From the NCBI GenBank assembly GCA_019244185.1, contig JAFATB010000019.1:124001-188000 (forward strand): 64,000 nucleotides of DNA, in the 5' to 3' direction. This document shows, one piece after another, positions 1 to 8,730 of this stretch; the first letter of the stretch is position 1; every line of letters begins with the position of its first letter. The notes under the pieces were generated by a model. It did no database searches, had not been told where the DNA came from, and saw only the letters and a list, made by a program, of their open reading frames with translations. Made by a program: the position numbers and the translations under genes. This stretch comes from Acidobacteriota bacterium. GTDB lineage: Bacteria; Acidobacteriota; Thermoanaerobaculia; Gp7-AA8.

Positions 1-1058
1 GCGGCCGTCGGCGCCGGCGCGAGCGTGTTCATGGGCGCTGTCGTCGCGGGCGCGGTGGTCGTCGTGCGCGTCGTCGTGGTCGTGGTCGTCGTGGTGGTGC
101 GCGGGGCGGCGGCGGTGCTCGATGGCGCGCTGTTCGGCACCGTGGTGCGCGCGGGGCTCGGCGGCTGCGTCGTCGTGCGCGGCGTCGTCGCCGTGCTGCT
201 CGGCGGAACCGTGGTGGTGCCGCTCGGCGCCGCGGTGTTGTTGCGCGGCGTCGTCGATGGCGCGGACGGCTGCGTGTTGCGCGGCGTGGTGGCCGGCGCC
301 GACGTGCTGGTGTTCGGCAGCGCGGTGTTCGACGGTTGCGTCGCGGCGGTGCGCGGCGGAGGGTTCGTGGTCGTGCGCGGCGCGGTGGTGCTGCTCGGCG
401 GCGGCACCGGAATGGCGTGCGGCGCGTTGGTATTCGCCGGCGTCGTCATGTCCGTCGTCTGCGTCGGACGCGTCGGCGTCACCGGCTGCGGCGGATTGTT
501 GCGCGGCGCGGTCGTCGTCGAGCGCGGCGGCGTTGTCGTCTGCGTCGTGCGCGGCGTCGTCGCAGCCGTCGTCGACGGATTGCTGTTGTTCGACGTCGTC
601 CGCGGCGGCGGCGTCACATCCGCTTCTTCGCCCAGCGGCACCGAAGGCGTCGCGGGGTTGCGGCCGAGCGTCGCCACTTCCGCGCCAGTCAACAGCTTCT
701 TCGCCACGGTCTCGAACGCGGAGCGCGTCTGCGCGGGCAGCGCGCGATAGTGCGGCTCGATGCGCTCGGCCGCGACGACGCGACGCGCGGCATCACGCGC
801 CGGCTCTTCCTGCGCGAGGCGGTCGTACGCGATCGCGAGCGACGCCTGCGCGAGCTCGTACTGCTCGAGCGCATCCACGAGCCCAAAGGCCGCGACGCGC
901 AGCGGCGTCGTCGCATCCTCGAAGCGTCCCGCCTCGAGGGCGCTCACGCCGCGGCGCAGAAGATTGATGTAGAAATCGGCCGCCGTCGCTCCCTGGAGGG
1001 GAACGGACGCGCCCAGCAGAAGCGCGATCAGCAATGGGGCGATTGCAAATTTCCGCAT
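1..1058 (-). CDS. Secreted Thr/Pro-rich low-complexity protein (C-terminus beyond left edge)
   Basis: An open frame runs from an ATG at 1058 to the left edge without a stop (352 codons seen). The N-terminus is a clear signal peptide (MRKFAIAPLLIALLLGASV, then cleavage near ATA-AD). Residues ~27-130 form an Ala/Leu/Glu-rich helical stretch resembling a degenerate TPR pair (ALEAGRFEDATTPLRVAAFG). From ~150 onward the protein is almost pure Thr/Pro/Ala/Ser/Asn with recurring TTTPR- and PPSSTT-like units, probably a disordered extracytoplasmic tail. The same DNA read on the plus strand gives a Val/Gly/Arg-rich frame, which I regard as a shadow because only the minus frame has a signal peptide and an ordered domain. 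No function is recognised. Confidence 0.72.
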   Translation of the reverse strand, partial: MRKFAIAPLLIALLLGASVPLQGATAADFYINLLRRGVSALEAGRFEDATTPLRVAAFGLVDALEQYELAQASLAIAYDRLAQEEPARDAARRVVAAERIEPHYRALPAQTRSAFETVAKKLLTGAEVATLGRNPATPSVPLGEEADVTPPPRTTSNNSNPSTTAATTPRTTQTTTPPRSTTTAPRNNPPQPVTPTRPTQTTDMTTPANTNAPHAIPVPPPSSTTAPRTTTNPPPRTAATQPSNTALPNTSTSAPATTPRNTQPSAPSTTPRNNTAAPSGTTTVPPSSTATTPRTTTQPPSPARTTVPNSAPSSTAAAPRTTTTTTTTTTRTTTTAPATTAPMNTLAPAPTA

Positions 1059-1201
1059 TCGGACGCGGTTCAGAACAGCAGAGCCTTGCGCCGAATTCGC
1101 GCGTCACTGCACGGCATTCGGACCTGTTTCCGATTCTGCCACAACCCAAGCTACGGCGTCGACAGGGGTTACGTCAGAAATGAAGTAACATCCTCCGACT
1201 C

Positions 1202-2503
1202 GTGGGAAAGAACGTCGTTATCGTCGGCGGCGGCCTCGCCGGTCTCGCCGCGTCGATCTATCTCGCCCGCGGCGGCCGCAACGTGACGCTCTTCGAAAAG
1301 CGGACGTACCTCGGCGGCCGCGCGATCACCACGCACCGTCACGGCTACCGCTTCAACCTCGGCGCGCACGCGCTCTACCGGCAGGGACACGCCGCCTCCG
1401 TCTATCGCGAGCTCGGGATTCCCGTGCGCGGCAAATCGCCGGCGACCTCCGGCGCGGCACTGTTCCGCGGCGACGCGTACCGGCTGCCGAGCGGCATCTT
1501 CTCGCTGCTCACGACGTCGCTGCTCTCGTTCCGCGGCAAGCGCGAGCTCGTCGCCGCGTTCGTGCGCGTGCGCCGCAACGAGGCCGCGCGCGTCGCCGAT
1601 CAAACTCTCGGCGCATGGCTCGACGCACGCTTCACCGACGCGCGCGCGCGTCAGGTGATGGAAGCGTTCTTCCGCCTCTTCACGTACGCGAACGACGCGC
1701 GCGAGCAACGCGCCTCGCTCGCACTGGCGCAGGCGCGGCTCGGCTTGCGCGGCGTGCTCTATCTCGATGAGGGCTGGCAGAAGCTCGTCGACTCGATGCA
1801 CAGCGCGGCGATCAGCTCCGGCGTGCATTTCGTCAGCAGCGCGCGCATCGTCGGCATCGTGCACGACGACCGCGTGCGCGCCGTGGAGCTCGGCGGACTC
1901 GATCTCGACGCCGATCGCATGGATACCCAGGCAATCGCGTTTCCCGCCGACGATCCCGAGATGGTCGAGGGCGCGCTCATCCCCGCAGACACCGTGCTGC
2001 TCGCCGTCGATCCGACGACCGCGGCGTCGCTGGCGGGCAACACCGGTGAAACGTGGACGCGCGCGCAGCGCGTCAACGCGGCGTGTCTCGACGTCGGCCT
2101 GCGCGCGCTGCCGCGTCCGCGCGCGACGTTCGCGCTCGGCATCGACGAGCCGACGTACCTCTCCGTCCATTCCGCCGCCGCGCATCTCACGCCGAAAGGC
2201 GGCGCGCTGATTCAGCTCGTGCGCTACGGCGGCAGCGACGCGGCCGCGGACGAGCGCGCGCTCGAGGCGATGCTCGACCGCTTTCAGCCCGGTTGGCGCG
2301 AGCTCGTCGTGCACCGCCGCTTCCTGCCGTCGATGACGGTCTCCAACGCGCTGGTCACGCCCGCGAACCCGCGCCCATCCGTCAACACCTCGGTGCGCGG
2401 GCTCTACCTCGCGGGCGACTGGGTCGGCGACGAAGGGCTGCTGTCCGACGCCGCGCTCGCGAGCGCCCGCGCCGCGGCGCGGGCGATTCTCGCGGAAACG
2501 TAG
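1202..2503 (+). CDS. FAD-dependent amine oxidase / phytoene-desaturase-like oxidoreductase
   Basis: A 433-aa protein beginning at GTG. The N-terminal dinucleotide-binding Rossmann motif is intact (VVIVGGGLAGLAASIYLARG, residues ~5-24) and is followed by the FEKR glutamate and GGRA motif typical of the amine oxidase/phytoene desaturase/protoporphyrinogen oxidase superfamily. The C-terminus has the second FAD-contact motif (GLYLAGDWVGDEGLLSDAA) at ~400-420. Length fits the superfamily. No carotenoid or haem genes are adjacent, so the substrate is unknown. It may be transcribed alone: the upstream gene is divergent and the downstream gene convergent. Confidence 0.8.
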   Translation: MGKNVVIVGGGLAGLAASIYLARGGRNVTLFEKRTYLGGRAITTHRHGYRFNLGAHALYRQGHAASVYRELGIPVRGKSPATSGAALFRGDAYRLPSGIFSLLTTSLLSFRGKRELVAAFVRVRRNEAARVADQTLGAWLDARFTDARARQVMEAFFRLFTYANDAREQRASLALAQARLGLRGVLYLDEGWQKLVDSMHSAAISSGVHFVSSARIVGIVHDDRVRAVELGGLDLDADRMDTQAIAFPADDPEMVEGALIPADTVLLAVDPTTAASLAGNTGETWTRAQRVNAACLDVGLRALPRPRATFALGIDEPTYLSVHSAAAHLTPKGGALIQLVRYGGSDAAADERALEAMLDRFQPGWRELVVHRRFLPSMTVSNALVTPANPRPSVNTSVRGLYLAGDWVGDEGLLSDAALASARAAARAILAET

Positions 2504-2518
2504 CTGTCGCGATAAAAA

Positions 2519-3475
2519 CTACAGCGGCCGCACGCGGATGCCGCCGCCGGACGAGCGCAGCACGAGACGCGGACCGCCGCCGTTGATCTGGCCTTTCAAC
2601 GAGTCTTCGCCCTGCGTGCCGAGGATCGTCACGGGGACGTTCGAGCTCACGCCGCCGCCGCTGGAGCGCGCGTCGAGATCGAGCTTCACACCCTGCGCGA
2701 TCGCCACGACCACGCCGCCGCCCGAGGTCACGAGACGCGAGTCGCCGCGCGGCTGGCGCGAGAGCTTCGCCTCGATCGAGCCGCCGGACGTTTCGGCGTC
2801 GACCGCGCCCATCGCTTCGTCGACGCGGATGCTGCCGCCGGAGCTGCGCACGTACACGTCGCCGGTCGCGCGCTCGACCGTCACCGAGCCGCCGGACGTC
2901 CGCGCGTCGACTTTGCCCTGCGTTTCGCCGACGTGGATCGAGCCGCCGGAGCTGCGCGCGGTGATCGAGGCCGCGCCGCCCGCGACATCCACCTGACCGC
3001 CGGACGTGTAGAGATTCGCGACGCCGCCGAGACGGCCGGTCTTGATGTTGCCGCCCGAGGTGCGCGCGTCGACGGTGCCGCCGAGGTCGGCGAGGTCGAT
3101 GTTGCCGCCGGAGGTCTTCAGCTCGACGTTCGTGTGCGCGGGGACGCGCACGTTCCACTGCACGCTGAGATTGGAGAAGTTGAACCAGCCGTGATCGTGC
3201 TCGTCCTCGGTATCGATGACGACGTCGTTGCCGTGCTGCTCGAACGTCACTTTGTGATTCTGCAGGTCTTCGGTCGCGTGGCGCCCGTGGGCCTCGCGCA
3301 CGACCTCGATCGCGACGCCGGTGCCGCCGGCGACGACCTTGATGTTTCCGAAGCCGGCGTCGAGGCGCAGCGTGCCTCCGTCGGCGACATCGAAATGGCG
3401 TCGGATGACGTCATCCGCGGCGTGCAGGCGAACGGCGGCGACGAGGAGAAGAGCGAGCGTGATCGTGCGGCGCAT
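2519..3475 (-). CDS. DUF4097-type beta-repeat (putative adhesin) exported protein
   Basis: 318 aa with an N-terminal signal peptide (ITLALLLVAAVRLHA). From about residue 100 to the C-terminus it carries some ten copies of a ~19-22-residue unit built around TSGGxI/SSGGSI (for example LKTSGGNIDLADLGG, VRSSGGSIRVDEAMG). This is the pattern of DUF4097/DUF4098 proteins, which are predicted to fold as a parallel beta-solenoid. These proteins are usually periplasmic or surface exposed and often sit near envelope-stress genes; the biochemical role is not established. It ends 15 bp from the convergent FAD oxidoreductase gene. Confidence 0.78.
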   Translation of the reverse strand: MRRTITLALLLVAAVRLHAADDVIRRHFDVADGGTLRLDAGFGNIKVVAGGTGVAIEVVREAHGRHATEDLQNHKVTFEQHGNDVVIDTEDEHDHGWFNFSNLSVQWNVRVPAHTNVELKTSGGNIDLADLGGTVDARTSGGNIKTGRLGGVANLYTSGGQVDVAGGAASITARSSGGSIHVGETQGKVDARTSGGSVTVERATGDVYVRSSGGSIRVDEAMGAVDAETSGGSIEAKLSRQPRGDSRLVTSGGGVVVAIAQGVKLDLDARSSGGGVSSNVPVTILGTQGEDSLKGQINGGGPRLVLRSSGGGIRVRPL

Positions 3476-3527
3476 GCGGCTTCATACGCGGCGCGGGCCG
3501 AAAAGTTTGCAGTACACTCCGACCGGT

Positions 3528-3998
3528 ATGGCCATGGATGAAGGTGAGTTTCGCGCGGCGATGTCGCATTTCGCCAGCGGCGTGACGGTCGTGACGACCG
3601 AGCACGAAGGCAAGCGGTATGGCATGACGGTGGCGTCCTTCGCGTCGCTCTCGCTGCATCCGCCCCTCGTCATCGTCTGCATCGAGAAGAGCGTGAAGTC
3701 GCACGACGCGATCGCCGCCGCGGGCCGCTTCGGCGTGAGCATCCTGGCCCTCGATCAGAAAGACGTCTCCGGCCGCTTCGCCTCGAAGCGCGACGACAAG
3801 TTCGACGGCGTGGCCGTCCGCGAGGGCGCGCTCGGCGTACCGCTCATCGAAGGCGCGATCTGCACCCTCGAATGCCGCATCCATCAGCAGCTTCCCGGCG
3901 GCGATCATTCGATCTTCGTCGGCGAAGTGGTCGACGCGCAGATGCGCGAAGCCGCGCCGCTGGTCTACTTCCGCAGCGCGTATCGAGAGCTCGCGTAA
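3528..3998 (+). CDS. Flavin reductase-like FMN-binding split-barrel protein
   Basis: 156 aa. The sequence has the flavin reductase/HpaC/RutF features: SHFASGVTVVTT at the N-terminus, GMTVASFASLSLHPPLVIVC (the flavin-contact segment), FGVSILA, and a C-terminal GDHSIFVGEVVD. Such proteins reduce FMN or FAD with NAD(P)H, often for a two-component monooxygenase, but no monooxygenase is nearby. I chose ATG 3528 (MAMDEGEF) because the split-barrel domain begins immediately after it. The gene stop lies one base before the GTG of the esterase gene, so the two are likely co-transcribed. Confidence 0.85.
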   Translation: MAMDEGEFRAAMSHFASGVTVVTTEHEGKRYGMTVASFASLSLHPPLVIVCIEKSVKSHDAIAAAGRFGVSILALDQKDVSGRFASKRDDKFDGVAVREGALGVPLIEGAICTLECRIHQQLPGGDHSIFVGEVVDAQMREAAPLVYFRSAYRELA

Positions 3999-3999
3999 C

Positions 4000-4842
4000 G
4001 TGCCGCGCGACATGAGCGACGCGCTGCGCGCGACCTTTCGCCGCGTCCTGCGGCTCGAGAATCGCCGGCAGGTCATCCGCTCCGGCCGCATCGAGCGCAT
4101 CAGCGGCTTCGCATCCGGGATCCTCGGCAACGCGCGCGAGATCACGGTCTATCTCCCCGCCGGCTACGACGAGCGCGACGACCGCCGCTATCCCGTGCTG
4201 TACATGCAGGACGGGCAGAATCTCTTCGACTCCGAACGCGCGTTCATCCCCGGCCAGCACTGGCGCCTCGGCGAGTCCGCCGACCTCGCGATCGGCGAGC
4301 GCACGGCGTCTCCGATGATCATCGTCGGCGTCGACAACGCCGGCCCCGCGCGCATCGACGAGTACACGCCCGTGCGCGACGCGAAGCACAACGGCGGCGG
4401 CCGCGCCGACGACTATGGCCGCATGCTCATCGAGGAGCTGAAGCCGCAGATCGACGAGCGTTTCCGCACGATTCCCGATGACACCGCGATCGGCGGCTCG
4501 TCCCTCGGCGGACTCGTGTCGCTGCATCTCGCATTGCAACGTCCCGATGTGTTTCATCGCGCGGCAGTGATGTCGCCTTCCGTGTGGTGGTCGGATCGCG
4601 CGGTGCTCGGCACCGTCGACGCGTTCGACGGTCCGCGACCGCGGCTCTGGCTCGACATCGGCGGCCGCGAGGGCACCGAAGCGCTCACCGATGCGCGCAC
4701 GCTGCGCGACCGCCTCCGCGCGAAGGGGTGGAAAGACGACGAGGACTTCCGCTACTTCGAGGATCGCCGCGCCGATCACAGCGAGCGCGCGTGGGCCAAA
4801 CGGGCGCGGCAGGTGCTGGAGTTTTTGTTCCCGCCAGCGTAG
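4000..4842 (+). CDS. Putative esterase (alpha/beta hydrolase, esterase D / IroE-like)
   Basis: 280 aa from GTG 4000, or 276 aa from an internal ATG at 4012. Hallmarks of the PF00756-type esterase family are visible: the ITVYLPAGYDE and YPVLYMQDGQNLF strands, a GGSSLGGLVSLHLA nucleophile elbow (Ser in GSSLG, ~residue 170), and a late histidine in DHSERAW. Family members hydrolyse carboxyl esters such as siderophore lactones or S-formylglutathione. The true substrate cannot be read from the sequence. No signal peptide is seen, so it is probably cytoplasmic. It lies between the flavin reductase gene and moaA. Confidence 0.8.
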   Translation: MPRDMSDALRATFRRVLRLENRRQVIRSGRIERISGFASGILGNAREITVYLPAGYDERDDRRYPVLYMQDGQNLFDSERAFIPGQHWRLGESADLAIGERTASPMIIVGVDNAGPARIDEYTPVRDAKHNGGGRADDYGRMLIEELKPQIDERFRTIPDDTAIGGSSLGGLVSLHLALQRPDVFHRAAVMSPSVWWSDRAVLGTVDAFDGPRPRLWLDIGGREGTEALTDARTLRDRLRAKGWKDDEDFRYFEDRRADHSERAWAKRARQVLEFLFPPA

Positions 4843-4854
4843 TTTCGGCTCGCA

Positions 4855-5865
4855 ATGACGGCGCCGCGCGATGCGCTCGACCGGCCCATCCGCGATCTTC
4901 GGATCTCGGTCACGGACCGCTGTAACTTCCGCTGCACGTACTGCATGCCGAAGGAGGTCTTCGGCCGCGACTTCGCGTTCCTGCGCCGCGACGAGCTGCT
5001 GACGTTCGAGGAGATCGCGCGCCTCGCACGCGTCTTCGTCCGCGCGGGCGTCGAGAAGGTGCGCCTCACCGGCGGCGAGCCGCTGCTCCGCCGCGATCTC
5101 GAGTCGCTCGTCGCCCAACTCGCCGCGACCGGCGTGCGCGATCTCGCGCTGACGACGAACGGCTCGCTGCTAACGCGCGCGAAAGCACGCGGCCTGCACG
5201 ACGCCGGCCTGCATCGTGTGACCATCAGCCTCGACTCGCTCGATGACGCGATGTTCCGCGCGATGAACGACGTCGACTTTCCGGTGACGCGCGTGCTCGA
5301 CGCCATCGACGCCGCCGCGGACGCGGGGCTCACTCCCGTGAAGATCGACGTGGTCGTGAAGCGCGGGATGAACGACCGTGACATCCCCGCGATCGCGGAA
5401 CGCTTCCGCGGCACCGGTCACATCGTTCGCTTCATCGAGTACATGGACGTCGGCAACTCGAACGGCTGGCGCATCGACGATGTCGTCTCCGGCCGCGAGA
5501 TCCTGGAGACGCTGCAGCGCAACTGGCCGCTCGTCCCCGCCGATCGCGAGTACTTCGGCGAGGTCGCGGAACGCTGGCACTACGCCGACGGCGCTGGCGA
5601 GATCGGGATCATCACGTCCGTCACGCAGCCGTTCTGCGGCAGCTGCACCCGCGCCCGCCTGGCCGCGAACGGCGAGCTCTATCTCTGCCTCTTCGCCTCA
5701 CGCGGCCACGATCTCCGCGCCCTGCTCCGCCGCGGCGCCACCGACGACGAGCTGTTCGCGACGATCGCCGGCATCTGGAGCACACGCACCGACCGCTACT
5801 CCGAGGTGCGCGCCGACGCGACGCCCGACCTGCGCAAAGTCGAGATGTCGCACATCGGGGGATGA
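4855..5865 (+). CDS. moaA: GTP 3',8-cyclase MoaA (molybdenum cofactor biosynthesis)
   Basis: 336 aa, close to the usual ~330. The radical-SAM cluster motif CNFRCTYC sits near residue 23, followed by [10 protein letters not shown] and TTNGSLL. The C-terminal second 4Fe-4S cluster is in [19 protein letters not shown]. MoaA converts GTP to 3',8-cyclo-GTP, the first step of molybdopterin synthesis. The family-typical C-terminal Gly-Gly is present (HIGG). No other moa genes are in the window, so the pathway is dispersed. The palindromic repeat follows the stop codon directly. Confidence 0.95.
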   Translation: MTAPRDALDRPIRDLRISVTDRCNFRCTYCMPKEVFGRDFAFLRRDELLTFEEIARLARVFVRAGVEKVRLTGGEPLLRRDLESLVAQLAATGVRDLALTTNGSLLTRAKARGLHDAGLHRVTISLDSLDDAMFRAMNDVDFPVTRVLDAIDAAADAGLTPVKIDVVVKRGMNDRDIPAIAERFRGTGHIVRFIEYMDVGNSNGWRIDDVVSGREILETLQRNWPLVPADREYFGEVAERWHYADGAGEIGIITSVTQPFCGSCTRARLAANGELYLCLFASRGHDLRALLRRGATDDELFATIAGIWSTRTDRYSEVRADATPDLRKVEMSHIGG

Positions 5866-5873
5866 CCGACCCA

Positions 5874-6023
5874 GAGCGCCTCCGGCGGGCCGGCGCGGCC
5901 GGCAGCGCTAAGGGCCTAGCCATTACGCACGTGCGGCTGCAGTCAACGTCATTCAAGGCAACGCACGTGCGGATAGGCTAAGCCCTTAGCGCTGCCGGCC
6001 GCGCCGGCCCGCCGGAGGCGCTC
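5874..6023. repeat. Large palindromic intergenic repeat, copy 1 (REP/MITE-like)
   Basis: Two 62-nt arms (5874-5935 and 5962-6023) are near-perfect reverse complements around a 26-nt loop. The arm runs GAGCGCCTCCGGCGGG...CAGCGCTAAGGGC...CGCACGTGCG. A second copy lies at 49057-49206 with matching arms and loop and with compensatory changes. It sits between the 3' ends of moaA and the minus-strand small gene, where it could also serve as a bidirectional terminator. No transposase is adjacent. Confidence 0.88.
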
Positions 6024-6032
6024 CCCGGTCGG

Positions 6033-6206
6033 TTACTCCCGTCCGCCGTTGTACTTCTCCTTCGACGAGCTCGGCACGGTCGACAGGGCGACGGCGTTCT
6101 TGGTCGGCAGCGATGACTTGGGGCCGAACGGCTGCACGCGCGCGGTGTAGGTGCGCTCGCGCATCGCGCGGCCTTCCTTGATCTCCTGAATCTGGCTCTT
6201 CTTCAT
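6033..6206 (-). CDS. Small hypothetical protein (57 aa)
   Basis: A 57-aa basic protein starting MKKSQIQEIKEGRAMRE. Its ATG overlaps the TGA of the upstream uracil-DNA-glycosylase-like gene in a 4-nt ATGA arrangement, which supports translational coupling and reality. The sequence is hydrophilic, with no membrane segment or cysteine pair and a Ser/Lys-rich tail. I do not recognise a family. It is the last gene of a three-gene minus-strand cluster and ends just before the palindromic repeat. Confidence 0.5.
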   Translation of the reverse strand: MKKSQIQEIKEGRAMRERTYTARVQPFGPKSSLPTKNAVALSTVPSSSKEKYNGGRE

Positions 6207-6862
6207 GACCGCGGATTTTGCGACAGTCGGGCCATTCCTTCGACGAAAAGGTTCTTGCCGCCTTGGGACGGATGGCGGACTTTCGTGTGCTCGATGCCGA
6301 GGCGCTGGAGGCTGAGGGACGCGTGATTGCCGATCGCGACGAGTTGGGTGAAGGGAAAGAGCGCGAGGAGGCGTTCGATGAACGGTTGTCCGGCGAGCAG
6401 CTCGGCGGCGGTCGGTGCGCGGTTCGAGTCGGGAGTATCGGCGTCGAAGGGATGGAACGGGAACGCGTTCCAGAGCATCGGCAGCGGTGAGATCGTCTTG
6501 ATCGTGCCCCACACCATCGTCGCGCTGGCTTCGGTGGAGAGGCGCGGACCGGCGGTGGCTTTGCGGTAGCCGCGGTCGGCGCCGAGGATCGGGCCGCTGG
6601 TGGTGGAGACCCCGCCGAGCATCACGCTCTCGCTGACGAACGGGATGCCGGTGAGGCGTCCGCCGCGATAGCTCGGAGCCTCGCCGATGAGCAGCATGCG
6701 CGGCGCGATGGATTCGAGTTGTTCGAGATAGAGCCGCAGATTGCGGCGGCGGATCGCGTTCATCGGCAGGTCGCCTTCGAAGCGCGAGTACTGATTGCAC
6801 GCGCGTTCGGAGACCTCGACCTCGCTGAGCTCGCGGAGGAGCTTGTCGAAGCGCCGCGTCAC
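6203..6862 (-). CDS. Uracil-DNA glycosylase-like protein
   Basis: About 219 aa from GTG 6862, which overlaps the DUF2207 stop as GTGA. The UDG-superfamily motif 1 region is visible as LLIGEAPSYRGGRLTGIPFV and the motif 2 region as VRHPSQGGKNLF (HPS), with a conserved WNAFPFHP in between. The cysteine quartet of the Fe-S family 4/5 enzymes is absent, so this is a non-Fe-S relative. These enzymes remove uracil from DNA, but activity of this subgroup is inferred only. An in-frame ATG further inside (MNAIRRRN) would give a shorter form; the upstream residues look coding, so I prefer the GTG. Confidence 0.7.
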   Translation of the reverse strand: MTRRFDKLLRELSEVEVSERACNQYSRFEGDLPMNAIRRRNLRLYLEQLESIAPRMLLIGEAPSYRGGRLTGIPFVSESVMLGGVSTTSGPILGADRGYRKATAGPRLSTEASATMVWGTIKTISPLPMLWNAFPFHPFDADTPDSNRAPTAAELLAGQPFIERLLALFPFTQLVAIGNHASLSLQRLGIEHTKVRHPSQGGKNLFVEGMARLSQNPRS

Positions 6863-8697
6863 CACCCGCCGCCGCCTCCGCCGCCCGAGCTCGCGCCGCC
6901 TCCGCTGCTGCTCGACGACGGCGCCGAGACTCCGGCGGACATCGCGCCGACCGCCACCGCCCACGAGCCGGTCGCGCCCGCGCCGCCGAAGGCACCTCCG
7001 CCGCCGGTCCATGACGAGCCGGACGAGCCGGATGACGATGACGAGGACGACGACCACGTCGCCGTGTTCATCGTGTGCGCCGACGCGCCGCCGTACGCGC
7101 GGAACCAACGGTCAACGTGTTTACCAAGTCCGAAGGCGAGCACGTAGGGGAACCATTCGTCGCGCAGCGCGGGGTTCGGCAGCGCGAGCTGCTGCGCGAA
7201 GAAGTCACGCGCGCCGGCGATGCGCTTGCGGAAGCGGATCTTCTCGGGCGCGTCCTGAATCTTCATCAGATCGATGGCCAGCCAGAGCACGGCCAGGGCG
7301 AGCGCGGTGAGGCCGGCGATCGTCAGCGGCTCGAGTCCCCACGTCGACGCATTGAGGCAGCAGAGGAGCGCCGGCAGGCTCGCCAGCGTGCACCCCACCG
7401 TGGCGCTGATGAACGCCCCGCGAGTATGCGCGATCGCTTTCCGTGCCGCCGATGCGGCGATGACCCATGCGAAGACGGCGAAGAAGAACGTCAGGAAGCC
7501 GCCCAGCGCGGCGGCCATGCGGTTCGGCTCGTCCGGCGCGCGCACGCCGGCGACGATGACCATCGCGGCAGCGGCGAGGAATACGAGCACGCGTGGCCCG
7601 AGGATGAAGCGCGGCGACGTCAGCTGCCATTCGGGACGCGTCTGCAGCTGCGCGAGCACGCCGTCGGAGATCGCCTTGCCGGGATCGAAGCCGCTGCTGC
7701 GGTAATGCTTCTTGATCGCGTCGGTGTCGGTCTCGATGCGGCCGTCGAAGAAGAGCTTCGCGATCAGCGCGCCTTCGTAATCGCGCAGCGAATTGCGATC
7801 GACCTTCAGCGTGAGGTGCAGCACGTCGTCGTCGACGCGCGTGGCGAGCTTTCCCTCCTGCGTCATGCGCGCGAGCGTGGCCGCGACTTCCGCGGAGCCG
7901 ACGTCGTCGTCCCACGCCGCGCCCGCGATTTCGGGCGGCAGCTCGAGCAGCAGCGGATCGAAGCGCGGCTCGACTTTGTCGAAGCGGCCGGTGGGGCGTT
8001 CGCCGGCGATGAAGGAGACGACGAGCAGCGCGACGATCGCGAGAAATCCGAGAAGAAACCCGCGGCCGATCCAGCGCGGCAGCACGCCCGCGACGCCGGA
8101 CGGTGCGCGCGCGCCGGCGTACGTCAGCTGCTCGCGGACGATCACGTGCTCGCCCGGTGCGAGATGCTCGCGCGTGAGCGCGACCGGCGTCGCGCCGCTC
8201 CAGACCGGGTCGAACGTCACGTGCAGCGTGAAGCGCTCGACCTCGCCGGAACGTTCGGGGAGTCCGAAGTCGTGCGCGAGCGAATAGCCGGTGCCGCCTT
8301 CGGGCACGAGCACGTTCGACTCGACGTAATCGAGCACGTACGTGAGCTCTTGATTGCTGAACGGCGGATCGCTCGGCAGGCGGCTGCGCCAGCGCAGCAC
8401 GCCGTGCGATGTGAACGCGTAGCGATCGACGGCGTCGAGGTTGCCTTCTTCGAGCGCGATCTCACGTCCGCCATCGATGCGCTTCACGCTGTTGAGCGTG
8501 ATCTCCTGTTTTCCGCGCAGATTGAACGAGCGCTCGCCGCCGTTCCAGTCGCCGTCGAACACCATCGCCTGGCGCTCGACGACGTGCAGGTAGCCTTCCG
8601 CGTCGAGATGCGCATCGACGTCGATCGACGTCCAGTGCAGTGTTTTTCCAAAGAGCGGCGATGCGAGGAACAGCAGGAGTACAGCGGTACGGCGCAT
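6859..8697 (-). CDS. DUF2207 family membrane protein with Gly/Ser-rich tail
   Basis: 612 aa. A signal peptide (AVLLLFLASPLFG) is followed by an extracytoplasmic beta-rich DUF2207 domain (WTSIDVDAHLDAEGYLHVVE, ERSFNLRG). A transmembrane segment lies near residue 200-220 (GFLLGFLAIVALLVVSFI), then a cytoplasmic domain and further membrane segments at ~385-475. The C-terminus is a long Ser/Gly tail ending in a polyglycine run plus W, a usual DUF2207 trait. Function of the family is unknown. It is the first gene of a cluster with the UDG-like and small protein genes; the coupling may be only positional. Confidence 0.85.
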   Translation of the reverse strand: MRRTAVLLLFLASPLFGKTLHWTSIDVDAHLDAEGYLHVVERQAMVFDGDWNGGERSFNLRGKQEITLNSVKRIDGGREIALEEGNLDAVDRYAFTSHGVLRWRSRLPSDPPFSNQELTYVLDYVESNVLVPEGGTGYSLAHDFGLPERSGEVERFTLHVTFDPVWSGATPVALTREHLAPGEHVIVREQLTYAGARAPSGVAGVLPRWIGRGFLLGFLAIVALLVVSFIAGERPTGRFDKVEPRFDPLLLELPPEIAGAAWDDDVGSAEVAATLARMTQEGKLATRVDDDVLHLTLKVDRNSLRDYEGALIAKLFFDGRIETDTDAIKKHYRSSGFDPGKAISDGVLAQLQTRPEWQLTSPRFILGPRVLVFLAAAAMVIVAGVRAPDEPNRMAAALGGFLTFFFAVFAWVIAASAARKAIAHTRGAFISATVGCTLASLPALLCCLNASTWGLEPLTIAGLTALALAVLWLAIDLMKIQDAPEKIRFRKRIAGARDFFAQQLALPNPALRDEWFPYVLAFGLGKHVDRWFRAYGGASAHTMNTATWSSSSSSSSGSSGSSWTGGGGAFGGAGATGSWAVAVGAMSAGVSAPSSSSSGGGASSGGGGGGGW

Positions 8698-8730
8698 CCG
8701 GCGATTCTACGCGCGTGCGCGCCGCGGCCT

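Noticed and set aside
25..750. Long plus-strand Val/Gly/Arg-rich open frame at the left edge
   Set aside because: It is the antisense reading of the Thr/Pro-rich secreted protein; only the minus frame has a signal peptide and an ordered N-terminal domain.
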